From: Gavia stellata
Taxonomy: Eukaryota; Chordata; Aves; Gaviiformes; Gaviidae
DNA length: 64,000 nucleotides
Direction: 5' to 3'
Assembly (NCBI RefSeq): GCF_030936135.1
Contig: NC_082599.1
Span: forward strand, 61,664,551-61,728,550
The position numbers and the translations under genes are program-made. Shown piece by piece: positions 47,772-59,400 of this stretch; position 1 is the first letter of the stretch, and the number at the start of each line of letters is the position of its first letter. Below the pieces are notes generated by a model that saw only the letters and a list, made by a program, of their open reading frames with translations, was not told where the DNA came from and searched no databases.

Positions 47772-50700
47772 CAGTCACTGATCATAATAACAACAGCAAC
47801 AACAAAATTAAATCAAAGTCTTTTACTTTCATAGTTACACATATAAGCATTTCAACAACAGCTTGATTAATCAGATTTCATGACAGAAAAGCTTTTGAAA
47901 CATCTAATAATTCTTCCCTGTGTCTGTCTTTGTTTTTACAACTGACCCATCATCGCCAAGCTGTGGGTCACCAGAAGTTTTCTTCTTTTCCATGTGGTTT
48001 TGCTACCGAAGGCAAAATCGCGGTGATTTATTGAATGCAGTCACATGCCTGTTTGTAAAGAGAGGCATTCTGCTTTCATCTGTAACGAAGTGCCTTGACA
48101 ATCTAATCTTGGCTTTTTGCTTTGTTTCATTATACATTAATTATATTGATTTTTTTTTTAATCCAGTAACCCTGTGTGATCTCTGTGTTCGATGGCAGAG
48201 ATTATTTATACAGTAGGTCAGGCAAATATTCGTGTGACTTTCAATCTTATCTCCAGTGTGATTTTGATATAATAACAGGTTGAATTAACCCCTTCACGCC
48301 TCTATTTGCCAAACGTGCTCTCCTCCAAGGAGCCTTAAAACTGCTGACAAGTAGGGTCAGCAGCTTCAGTTTTCTCTAAAATGCTTGCTGAGGTGTATTC
48401 GCCCACAAGTAGGTGCCATGCAGGGTGACCTGCCCGAACGAAGACGTTGCGGCTCACAGTTACTTTGCCTTCATGCTATTCTCCTACTTCTCCCCGCCCA
48501 GAAAGCAAGCCCTGTCCCCCTCACACCAAAAGCTTCAGGGGTCCCAAGCAGAGGCCAGCACCTCTGAGCATCTTTGTTCCTTTGGACAGCATGAGCTTGC
48601 CTCTACCTCACTGCGGATCCCCTGCAAAGAGACTGAAATAGTAAATAGATGTGGATAAAGGCTGCAGTGAGCATCAAAAGCTTTCACACTTGATGATAAC
48701 TATCAGACGCTAATTCAACGGTGGTGGTGGTTGAATAGCTCGGGCAACCCTGAATCCCAGCAGCAGCTTACCGGGTTTCAGTTCTCCGTGCAAACCTCGA
48801 GCTCTCTAGAACTGATTGAAGTCCCAGAGTCCTGCCTCTCATCCTCTGGGGAAAGAGTAGAGGTTCTGAAACCTGGGGAAAAAAGTACTCTTGGTATTAC
48901 TAGCAACAATATTATAATAATAATTAATAGCAATGATATTAGAAATGCCTCAGCACAAAAGGCAGGGACAGATTTCTTGACAAAGGCAGCTGGGCCGACT
49001 GTTTTATCTTTGTAAGAACCAGCACAGAAGTGAATAACCTAAATGTGGAAAACAACTGCAAACGATCCAGAGAAATGTGCCCTCCTCTTTTAACAGCGTA
49101 CCCTTTGGCTGTCAGTAACAGCCCTCTTGCTCGCTTGGTGAGCATTTCAGGCTGCTACCTTCGGCTCTCCTGCAGCCCAGCCCCTGCTCCTGCAGCAGGC
49201 ACAGTTCAGGCGCCTTCGTCCCCGAGTTTCGGCTTCCCACCTCATAGGATGGCTAACCAGAGAAAATGGACCTCTTGACTTACTGTGGTCTGGGTCCTCT
49301 GGCTTATTGCTATTTTTATTAGCATTTTGAAAAGGATAAAAAGATGAAAGAATGGCATTTTTGGATTCTAGTACTAACAGCCAAAGATACTCACGGAGGA
49401 GAAAAGTCTCCATGAAGCCTCGGAAAAAAAGAGCAGGAATTTGAAACATCGGGTCTCCTCCATTTTTGGGTTAGCAGTAAGGTCCTTTAAAAAGCCAGCC
49501 TCTCTCCTGTGAAAGAGAATAGCCGTTGTTTCATTTGCTGAGGTGTAAACCAATATAAATGATTTATTGTTGGCCGTTCTCCCACGCTGGCCACGTTGTG
49601 CGAGCAGCTGTGACTACAATGCCCCTGCTCTGGGGCTGGGTCTCACGTTTTCTCCATCGCTACTGCCAATTTTTCTCCCTACTGCATGTGGAAAGGCGTG
49701 CTCCTGGAAAGCCATGTATTAGTTTGGGGAGGAAAGGGGTGTTTCATGCGCACCCTGGCATTGAACCCATGTGACAGACCCAGACATTAAAGTAAGAAGA
49801 AGCCTGCTGTTACTGTCTCAAACTGTCCTTCACATCAGATGCCTTAATATGTATTTGAAAGCCCAACCATATTTAAATTGCTTTTAGAGTAAATCTTGGG
49901 GGAATTCGCCTCTTCCTTTATCGGCATAAGAGAGCAACCACCTAAGAAAGCAAACCTAAGGGCGGCGAAGGCCGGAGACTCGTGTCATCAGTGCCTATAG
50001 CCCGTGGGGACTGCCACGAAGGGCGCGTTACTGGGTTGGTGGTGCTCTGTTCTGTTGCTGGGCCCGGAGGGACACAGTGGCTGAGGAATACAAAGAGATT
50101 TAACCAGCTGATGCTACCTGAGGTGCTTGGAGCCAGCGCTAAAGGGTCCATTTACATTTTTCAAAGTCACTGCTAACCTATAGCTCACCCTGGTAGGCAC
50201 CGAAGAGCCGTCATTTCCATGACACAGGGATTACCCCTACCTGGGGTCAGTCATGCTGACTACAGCGGAATGGGTGAAGCAGAAGCTTTTTTATATTAAC
50301 TCTCCACACACGAACTCACGCTCTGCAGCGTGCTTTCAGCTTTACCTCTTGTCAAAGTGTTTCTGGATTATTTCTCCAGCTAGTCAAACTCACGCTTGTG
50401 CCATCGCTGCGTGGAGCAGCCAGCCCACGGTAGGGTGACTAAAGGAGGACTTTAACCTGTCTTGCCGGAAGAACTCAATAGTTCTTAGAAAATAATTATC
50501 TGGCTGGCCTCTGCATGCACAACATTGTGAATAAGATGTTTTACCCAGCACCCAAACACTTCGGGTGCCACCAAGGAAATAAATTACTTTTTCCTCTCTT
50601 TTTTTGAACCTGGTGAGCCATGATTTGATGCGGAAAGTCTATAGGCTTCCCTAGCTAGGCTTGCCATGAGACAGCCTCTCACTTTTCTTCTCTTACTAGA

Positions 50701-51127
50701 GTTTCTGCAGTTTTAGGTATTTCTAAAATATTTTCCACCTTCTAGCAAAATTAATTGCTGGGGGGAAAAAAAAAATAGCAAAAGTCAGTCTGCAAAAGTT
50801 AGAGAACATTAGTGCAACAGAAACGTGGAACACCTCATTATCTGCACCCAGAATCTAATTCTAAAAGTCATGCTTACCCAACCAGAACAGAAAATTAATA
50901 CCAAATGCCATATATGTTACTGCCACAAAGTGACAACAAATGCTCAACAAACGCTTGAATCAAATTATTCCTCAATAACCTAAGCACTGTCAACTACTTG
51001 GATAAAACGTTCCTAATAATCCATAGAGCTAAAATAAAGCATTTTTGATAGGGGATAAATGACACAGAAGGGGCTAGGGTTTTTGTATTTCTATATCATA
51101 GCTGTTTCTCTTCATATGCTTGATGCC

Positions 51128-51128
<1 letters not shown>

Positions 51129-51160
<32 letters not shown>

Positions 51161-51178
51161 GTGTGTGTGTGTGTGTGC
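51129..51178. repeat. (TA)n(TG)n microsatellite
   Basis: A TA tract runs into a TG tract interrupted by one GG, about 50 bases in all. Confidence 0.95.
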
Positions 51179-52235
51179 TTATCACACAGTAGTTTTGGAT
51201 ATTAAGCTTACAATTCAGGATTATTTTTTTACTTAAAAAAAAATAATGAGGATATTCCACTGGTTGTTTTGGGTTTTTTTAAACATATCCAGAGAAGCAG
51301 TCCCAGTAGGAAATGATTTGGCAAGTCCCTTGAATTTTTGGTGATTAGAGGATAAAGATCGCTTGTACACAAACTTATATAAAACTTTATGTTCTATGAG
51401 TCACTCCATGTGGCTTTAAAAAAAAAAATTAAAAAAATCCCAAACTTTATTTAACATGCAAAATGAGGTCATTGGCTAAGAATTATTGAGAAACCAATGG
51501 GAAAAGTCGTGTCGAAAAGTAACCCTTGCCTAGGATTCGTGTGGTGTCTCTTGGTAAGTGGTTCAAATTGGGGGACACCATTCGGAACACCTGAAAATTA
51601 CCGTCAAAAGGCTTCAGTAAACACAACTTTACATCATGGGTGTTTTTAACCTCCTGACTCTTATCTGTTTGTGTTCTTTAAAGAAATATGTCAGGGTCAG
51701 AGATGGAGATTGGTAGATGAGTTGTAGTATTACATCAAACAGAGCCTACATAAACATATACACTACTTTCACTTCATTGATGTCCCAGGGCCTATACACA
51801 AGCATTGCCTTGTTGATTGATATTGCCCTAAGTTATCGTAACCTGTTCTAATGTATGGTCATCAGATTTATATAAGTGAAATATGAAGGGACGGATGTTT
51901 ATGGGTCTACCGTTTGTGCAGAAGGACGCCTGTTCACAAAGTCTGCGTTAGCAGAGTTTTAGGTTTCCTCAGTTTGTTTGTACGATAGACAGCAAGGGAA
52001 AATAGGCTGGGTCCTCATTCAGAGCTGACCTGCGATCATAAAGGAAACAAAACCAAACCACCTGTAAGATGTTTTATCATCTATGGGGTTTTTTTGTCTA
52101 TCTTTTGTTTATTCTTACTGGGTAAACTGAAAAAAAAATCTGGCTTCTAAAAGGCTGCCAGTTGTTTGGAATTGCCTGGGCAGTTCAGATGCCGCCAGTT
52201 GCCCCATGGCAAGGGAAAATAGGCCCAAGACCTGA

Positions 52236-52918
<683 letters not shown>

Positions 52919-54364
52919 GCAGTTCAGAAAGTGGTAATAAATCCATACTTTGACTTTGGACCCCCAGGCAGTTCAAAGATTTAGATTTCTTTGGAAACTA
53001 ATGGAAGTTTTGTGATGTAGGTGTGCACGTCAGACGAGGACTCTGTTCTTGCATTAGGTGTCTGTCTTTATCTAGTTGCTTAAAAACACTGGTAAGGTAA
53101 AAAAAACCTTTTGAAAAACATTTCACACGTATCATTGAGAGCTGTTTCCTCTGGGTTCGTGTCCTTTTGGCAGTCACTGCGGAGCACAGGCATTTCAGGG
53201 GCAAGCAGCTTACGTTAAGCAGTCAGTGGTAAGAATGATCCTCAATTCTGTTCATACAAAGCTATCATCTAACACAGCAGAGAGACGTACATAGATAAGT
53301 GAACGAATCCACACATACACATATACAAATGCATATGAGCTCTTCAGGCCTTTGTCATTTTGCAACTGGGTCTACTTTTCATTAGTAATTTTTTTTTATC
53401 ATGTTTCCTCACGAAAGAGACTTTGTTTTGCATTGTTCTCTTTTTGAGGGAGGAAAGAAGACGTATTTCTGTGTATTTTTCACTTCGCATTGAACGGTAA
53501 GAGAATCGTTATTTTCTAAAAGACAGATGCACATGAAAAAATTAGAAATGGAAGGGGGAAAAAAGCATCAGAGCTTGAAAAGTCTAATTGCGATGTAAAA
53601 AAAATTGTCACATCCTAGGTTTTCAGCCAAAATTTGCTCCTAGTCAGACATGTGAAGTCCACAGAATTTCTTTAACATCTGTAAAATTAGTTTTGTTTAA
53701 AATGCTTAAAAACACTAGTGAGTTTTAAGGGCTGCCACCTTTTGTGTATCCAGCTAGAGATCTTTAAAACAATTTAAAAAAAAAAAGATTAGAACAAGTA
53801 GTTAGGTGAAAATGTCTGAAGTTGTAGAAGTCTGTAACCAATAAGAATACTTTTATGAACTGAGTTATGAACATAGGGGGGTAAAAATGCACTACGTTAT
53901 AAATAAAACCTTTGGCATCCATACCAGAAAAAGAAGAGTGAACAACAGAATGTTCAATGAAGCTCTGCAGTTTTGCTTCACTTTCTTTCACACAAATGAT
54001 GTATTTACAAAAGAGGACAACTAAATGCAAAAAAAACCCCAAACAAACAAAAACCATGCTACATTAGCTGACTTGACAGTGGAATTTGCTATTTCAAGCT
54101 CAGTACATACTGCAAATACCAGAATAAAATAATCTGTTCAGCACAGTGAAGTTTGACTACTTTTGCTTTTATTGCAGCGACAACCGTTGTGCACAAAGGA
54201 GAAAAAGAAAGATTGCATTTATTTATTTTTTTCTTTGCCCAGGTGATATATGGGATGGTAAGAGGACAGACAGAAAAGCAGAGATCTTTTATTTCTGGAC
54301 TGTTTGACAGGTGCTGGGTTCCCCCAAGCGCGTTTTTTGGGGACTCAGGCTGCTCTCCTCCCAG

Positions 54365-55410
54365 CAGCAGTGGGAGTAGGAGCAGGAGCAGTAGGAGCAG
54401 GAGCAGAGGCAGGAGCAGGCGCAGGAGCAGAGGCAGGAGCAGCAGGAGCAGAAGCAGCAGGAGCAGCAGGAGCAGAGGCAGGAGCAGGAGCAGAGGCAGG
54501 AGCAGCAGGAGCAGAGGCAGGAGCAGAGGCAGGAGCAGCAGGAGCAGAGGCAGGAGCAGGCGCAGGAGCAGAGGCAGGAGCAGCAGGAGCAGAGGCAGGA
54601 GCAGGAGCAGAGGCAGGAGCAGCAGGAGCAGAGGCAGGAGCAGAGGCAGGAGCAGCAGGAGCAGAGGCAGGAGCAGAGGCAGGAGCAGAGGCAGGAGCGG
54701 AGGCAGGAGCAGAGGCAGGAGCAGGAGCAGAGGCAGGAGCGGAGGCAGGAGCAGAGGCAGGAGCAGGAGCAGCAGGAGCAGAGGCAGGAGCAGAGGCAGG
54801 AGCAGGAGCAGCAGGAGCAGAGGCAGGAGCAGGAACAGAGGCAGGAGCAGGAACAGAGGCAGGAGAAGGAGCAGAGGCAGGAGAAGGAGCAGAGGCAGGA
54901 GCAGCAGGAGCAGAAGCAGCAGGAGCAGGAGCAGAGGCAGGAGCAGCAGGAGCAGAGGCAGGAGCAGAGGCAGGAGCAGAGGCAGGAGCAGGAGCGGAGG
55001 CAGGAGCAGGAGCAGCAGGAGCAGAGGCAGGAGCAGAGGCAGGAGCAGGAGCAGCAGGAGCAGAGGCAGGAGCAGGAACAGAGGCAGGAGCAGGAGCAGA
55101 GGCAGGAGCAGGAGCAGGAACAGAGGCAGGAGCAGGAACAGAGGCAGGAGCAGGAACAGAAGCAGAGGCAGGAGCAGGAACAGAGGTAGGAGCTGCAGGA
55201 GCAGGGGCAGAGGCAGGAGCAGAGGCAGGAGCATCAGGAGCATCAGGAGCAGGAGCACAGGCAGGAGCAGCAGGAGCAGAGGCAGGAGCAGAGGCAGGAG
55301 CATCAGGAGCATCAGGAGCAGGAGCAGAGGCAGGAGCATCAGGAGCATCAGGAGCATCAGGAGCATCAGGAGCAGGAGCAGAGGCAGGAGCAGCAGCAGC
55401 AGCAGAGCCC
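54365..55410. repeat. GGAGCA/GAGGCA minisatellite
   Basis: A little over 1 kb is built from hexamers GGAGCA and GAGGCA, often as a 12-mer, with rarer AGAAGC, GAACAG and GCATCA variants. The distal part switches to GGAGCATCA units. Unit lengths are multiples of three, so long frames stay open in several phases: Ala/Gly/Glu-rich and Arg/Ser-rich on +, and Leu/Pro-rich on -. The 794 bases from 54393 to 55186 have no T on the + strand. It ends about 690 bp upstream of the IGFBP1 start codon. Confidence 0.96.
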
Positions 55411-55987
55411 AGCCCGGAGGCTGGAGCTCGATGCCCCCGGCTGCGGCCGCGCAGCCCCTCCCGGAGGTTAATGCCAGGACTCCTACGTGCATGTGTGGGG
55501 TGCTTACAGGAGCCTGATGGCTTTATTACCCTCGGGGCCTCCTCTTTGGTATGTCCCTGTCCTCCTAACCTGCAGCCACATGACGAAAATTAAACAAGGG
55601 GTTGTTGCATTTGTTGCTGTGGAAATAACGAAGTCAGTTGCTTCAGTTTCAATGGGATTTCCCTCCTCCCCTTCCTCCCCCTCACCTTTTCTTTTAAACA
55701 TTTACGTTTTTATCAAATGTCAAGAAGAGGAGACATTTGTGACAGACAAAAGGGGAGGGGATGTCCCCGCTCCCCCGCTCCCCGCTGCCCCTTTCCCCCC
55801 CCCCCGCCGCGTGTTTCCCTGCTAACCGCGCTGGGGCAGGGGTGGGGGCGAGGGCATAAAAGCATTCCTGCGTGTCTGGAGGGAAGAAGAAAGATAAAGG
55901 GGGAAAGTGAAAGGGGAGGGGAAGAGCGGTCGGGGACTTGAGCCGCCAGCGAAACGATGCTTCTCCAGCCCTCCCGTTCAGATAATA

Positions 55988-56036
55988 GTTAACTCGGGGT
56001 TAAAGATTAATAGCCGGCCAAAGCGCTGTATAAAGG
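55988..56036 (+). promoter_or_regulatory. IGFBP1: IGFBP1 core promoter: HNF1-like site and TATA box
   Basis: GTTAAAGATTAAT (55999-56011) matches 11 of 13 positions of the HNF1 consensus GTTAATNATTAAC. A further GTTAAC half site sits at 55988-55993. TATAAAGG (56029-56036) follows, so transcription should start near 56058-56062, giving a 5' UTR of about 40 bases. An HNF1 site just upstream of TATA is a known feature of the mammalian IGFBP1 promoter and explains liver expression. The mammalian insulin response element (CAAAACAAACTTATTTTG) is not visible upstream. Confidence 0.75.
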
Positions 56037-56097
56037 GCCCGGCGAGCGGGATGCCCGGCAAGCGCCGCCGGCTCCGCAGCCCGCCCAGCCCCGCGCC

Positions 56098-56476
56098 ATG
56101 GGCCGCCCGCGCTCTCCGCTGCGCCGCTGCTGGCTGCCCGCCCTGCTGCTGCCGGCGCTGCTGGGCCCCCGCCCGGCCGCCGGCCTGGCCCTGCAGCCCG
56201 TGCACTGCGCCCCGTGCACCCCGGAGAAGCTCGCCCTCTGCCCGCCCGTCCCGCCCGGCTGCCCGGAGCCGGCCCGTCAGCCCGGCTGCGGCTGCTGCCA
56301 GACCTGCGCCCTCGGGTCGGGCCAACCCTGCGGGGTCTACACGGCCCGCTGCCGGCAGGGACTCCGCTGCCACGTCCCCGCGGGAGAGCCGCGGCCCCTC
56401 TCCGCCCTCATCCAGGGCCGAGGGACCTGCCTGCCCGCCAGCCAGGCCGGAGGGACGCGCACGGCGGAGCCGGCAG
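56098..56476 (+). CDS. IGFBP1: IGFBP1 exon 1: signal peptide and N-terminal IGF-binding domain
   Basis: The ATG at 56098 begins MGRPRSPLRRCWLPALLLPA, a good signal peptide; cleavage is probably near PAAG|LALQP. The mature part holds 12 cysteines in IGFBP spacing. The exon ends after residue 126 plus one base at GGCAG|GTACCG. An upstream ATG at 56051 is out of frame and probably lies before the start site. Long frames in the other phases across this exon come from its high GC content. Confidence 0.95.
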
Positions 56477-59400
56477 GTACCGCGTCCCCGCGGGGGGCCG
56501 GGGAGCTGCGCGCCGGGCGCTGCGGGGGGGGGCCGGGGGCGGAGGAGGGCCCGGGAGGCCGGGAGCTGGGGGAAGGAGCCGAGTTAGGCGGGAGGGTGGC
56601 CAAGGGGGACGGCGGCGGCCCGGGCCAGGTGAGGCGCGTCCTGGTGCGGAGGCAGGAGATGTCCTGCAAGCGGGCAAGCCCTCCGGCCCAGAAACGGGTC
56701 GGAACAAGGTTTCTGGGAAGCCACAGGCAGCTTTTCTTCAGCAGCGAACAGTAACTAGAGCAGGACAGATGTTTTCTAGACTTTGTTTACGTCCGGCTCC
56801 AAAAGTCACGACAGGGACTTGTCACCGGCGTCGGGAATGAAACTCCTTAACATTCTTTCCATTCTTTTTCACTTATTTTTGACCTTGTGTTTCGAGATGT
56901 TCTGTAACAGAATGCGAAAACCCAAACGGGCTTTGTGCCTGGCTTCATTTCGACAGCAAACCACATCTGACGTAGTGTGGTGCTAGCCAAACTATCTTTG
57001 AGCAAACAGACCTCTCAAGCACCTTATGCTAGATGGTGATCAGGAACTTCTTCAGGCTTATTGCATTGTTGTACCAGTTACTATTATTTTCACCATCGTT
57101 ACTGCTATGTTCATGCAGTGGTAATCAAGGGAACTTGGCAGCATTACAAAAATCACCATGCTCGACTCAAAATGACAATAGCCTTTGGTGGCAGTGCATG
57201 GAGTTTCTCTTGTCCTAGAGGCGGCAGGGAGGGGAGAGAACAGTGACTAAACCGAGTGTTTAAGCCTCCTGCAGTTAAAAAGGCCTAGTATTTGATTTGA
57301 TTCTTTCTTTCCTTCTTTATTTATTTTCTTTCTTCCTTTCTTCTTCATTTCTTCCTTCCTTTCTTCTTTTCTTCCTTTCTTCTTTTCTTCCTTTCTTCTT
57401 TTTCTTCCTTTTCTTCCTTTCTTTCCTTTCCTTCTTTCCTTTCCTTCTTTCCTTTCCTTCTTTCCTTTCCTTCTTTCCTTTCCTTCTTTCCTTTCCTTCT
57501 TTCCTTTCCTTCTTTCCTTTCCTTCTTTCCTTTCCTTTCCTTTCCTTTCCTTTCCTTTCCTTTCCTTTCCTTTCCTTTCCTTTCCTTTCCTTTCCTTTCC
57601 TTTCCTTTCCTTTCCTTTCCTTGCCTTGCCTTGCCTTGCCTTGCCTTGCCTTGCCTTGCCTTGCCTTGCCTTGCCTTGCCTTGCCTTGCCTTGCCTTGCC
57701 TTGCCTTGCCTTGCCTTGCCTTGCCTTGCTTTGCCTTGCCTTGCCTTGCCTTCTTGCCTTTCCTTCTTGCCTTGCCTTGCCTTGCCTTGCCTTGCCTTTC
57801 CGCCTTGCCTTGCCTTCTTTCCTTTGCCTTGCCTTCTTTCCTTTGCCTTCTCAATTTTCCACCTCCATTTTTTCTTAAATATCACCAAAGGGAAAAACAG
57901 GTGCTTTTTAGTCCATTGGATGTTGGTTTACAGCCTTGATCCAACAAGTTATTTAGCCACATGTCAAACTTTTATCCCACAGTAAGTCCCTGCAATCGCC
58001 AAGAGCTTCTGCTGCTTCCAGCGGAAGAGTTCGCTCGCGCTGAGTCAGGCGCTGGCGCGCGGGCCACGGTCAGGCCGAGCCAAAGCGTTTCTGCCGTTCC
58101 CTTGCTATCCGATCCACTGCAGGCCAGCGGGAGCTACTGCTGGCCCCTGTGGATCGCTACCGCTCCTTGTACATGAGGCAAGCCACGAAACAAAGTACAG
58201 GATGCCACAGGATCAGGTCTGGACCAGTTCCTCTCCTGAATAAAAGCTGAAACACATCACACTGACAAAAAAAATCTAAACTCATTACAAGTTTAACTCA
58301 ACTCCAGTCTTTCCTCATGGAGCAAAGTCTCTACAAGCCACTGTGGTCAAGAACGTTTTTTCATTTCTAACAGACTGGCTGCAGCTTCATCTTTGGGATT
58401 AGAGCGGTTTTGAAGGATCGTAACATAACCAACTTGTTAGAGAACAGCTGATGCGTCCTCATATGCCTTTATGACAAAAGTGTAATTTGCTGTGCCACCC
58501 TTGTAGTTTATTACTCCCTCAAGAGCTACTGTAATGCCTCTGTCTTAGATATGACTTCTCATTGTTGTTGATTCTTTTTCTTTACAACTTGGAGAAATAA
58601 ATGCGAACGTTCACTGAAGGTGTTCACCTTACTATCATTCCTTTCCAGACTCCATCGAACCTGAGGATATGCCTTTGGAAAGCACTGAAATGACACAGGA
58701 TCAGCTGCTGAACTATCAGTTGATGTTTCCCATAGGCCAGGACAAATCCATCCCCTGGAATGCCATCACTGCCTATGAAAACATGAAAGCGAAGAGAATA
58801 TCTGAACTGAAGAAATGGAAAGAGCAGGTGGGTTTTCTTTGCAAAAAGAGACGAGACCGTTTCAGCGGGCACTATTGATTCAGAATACGAAACGAAAATG
58901 CGCATGAAATTCCAGCAGCAACACTGGGATATCAGTAGTTTGGGTAGCCAGCGAAAGACTTTTGGAATGCCTCCATCAGATGTTTGAGGAACAGGCAAAA
59001 CGGCAGGAGCGATAAAAGTAGGCGTGCATCAGATATGTCCTGTACGGTCTCCATGCAGAGGCTGCGGTTACTGTCAGATTATAACATGGGCCCTTAATTT
59101 CCTGGAGCCCGTATTAAAATCTTGGACTTCTTTTTTGTGTTTTAGTTAAAACTTAAAAAGTGTTTGTCTCTGATCCTATGCTCAGTGAAATAAAAGGGCG
59201 TCCTTATGTACAGTTATTGCCGAAACGCCAGCGCAAACCAAGATGCGTTTCTTTGCGAGCGCAAGGAAACGCCATTAAGTAGACGCGTGTAAAAAGGGAG
59301 AAAGCTCAGCAGTTCGAGTAAGCTTTTCCTTTCCAGGCTGCAAAATCCCCGTGGGTTAAAGGGGGTGTGGGGCCCTTGCAGGCAGGTCCCTGTTCCACTT

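Larger units (their letters stand above)
55750..56650. promoter_or_regulatory. IGFBP1: CpG-rich island covering the IGFBP1 promoter and exon 1
   Basis: GC content and CpG density rise sharply from about 55750 and fall again after about 56650, spanning the promoter, first exon and start of intron 1. A weak TATA-like CATAAAAG at 55855-55862 lies upstream of the main TATA box and could mark a minor start site. Confidence 0.75.
56477..58648 (+). other. IGFBP1: IGFBP1 intron 1
   Basis: This is a 2.2-kb phase 1 intron. It begins in the CpG-rich island, contains a perfect forkhead/FOXO-type TTGTTTAC at 56783-56790, and carries the pyrimidine array at 57293-57852. Otherwise it is unique sequence. 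Confidence 0.9.

Noticed and set aside
54089..55593. Frames of 467, 454 and 429 codons read as genes
   Set aside because: They are open because of the minisatellite unit length, occur in several phases on both strands, and have no recognisable non-repeat domain or splice support.
55907..56840. Frames of 226 and 208 codons overlapping IGFBP1 exon 1 in other phases, and antisense frames
   Set aside because: High GC content removes stop codons. Only the frame from 56098 has the signal peptide, the 12-cysteine pattern and a splice-consistent continuation.
57247..57985. Lys/Gly/Gln-rich and Pro/Cys/Leu-rich frames of up to 213 codons in IGFBP1 intron 1
   Set aside because: These are simple-repeat artefacts like those at 32.2 kb.
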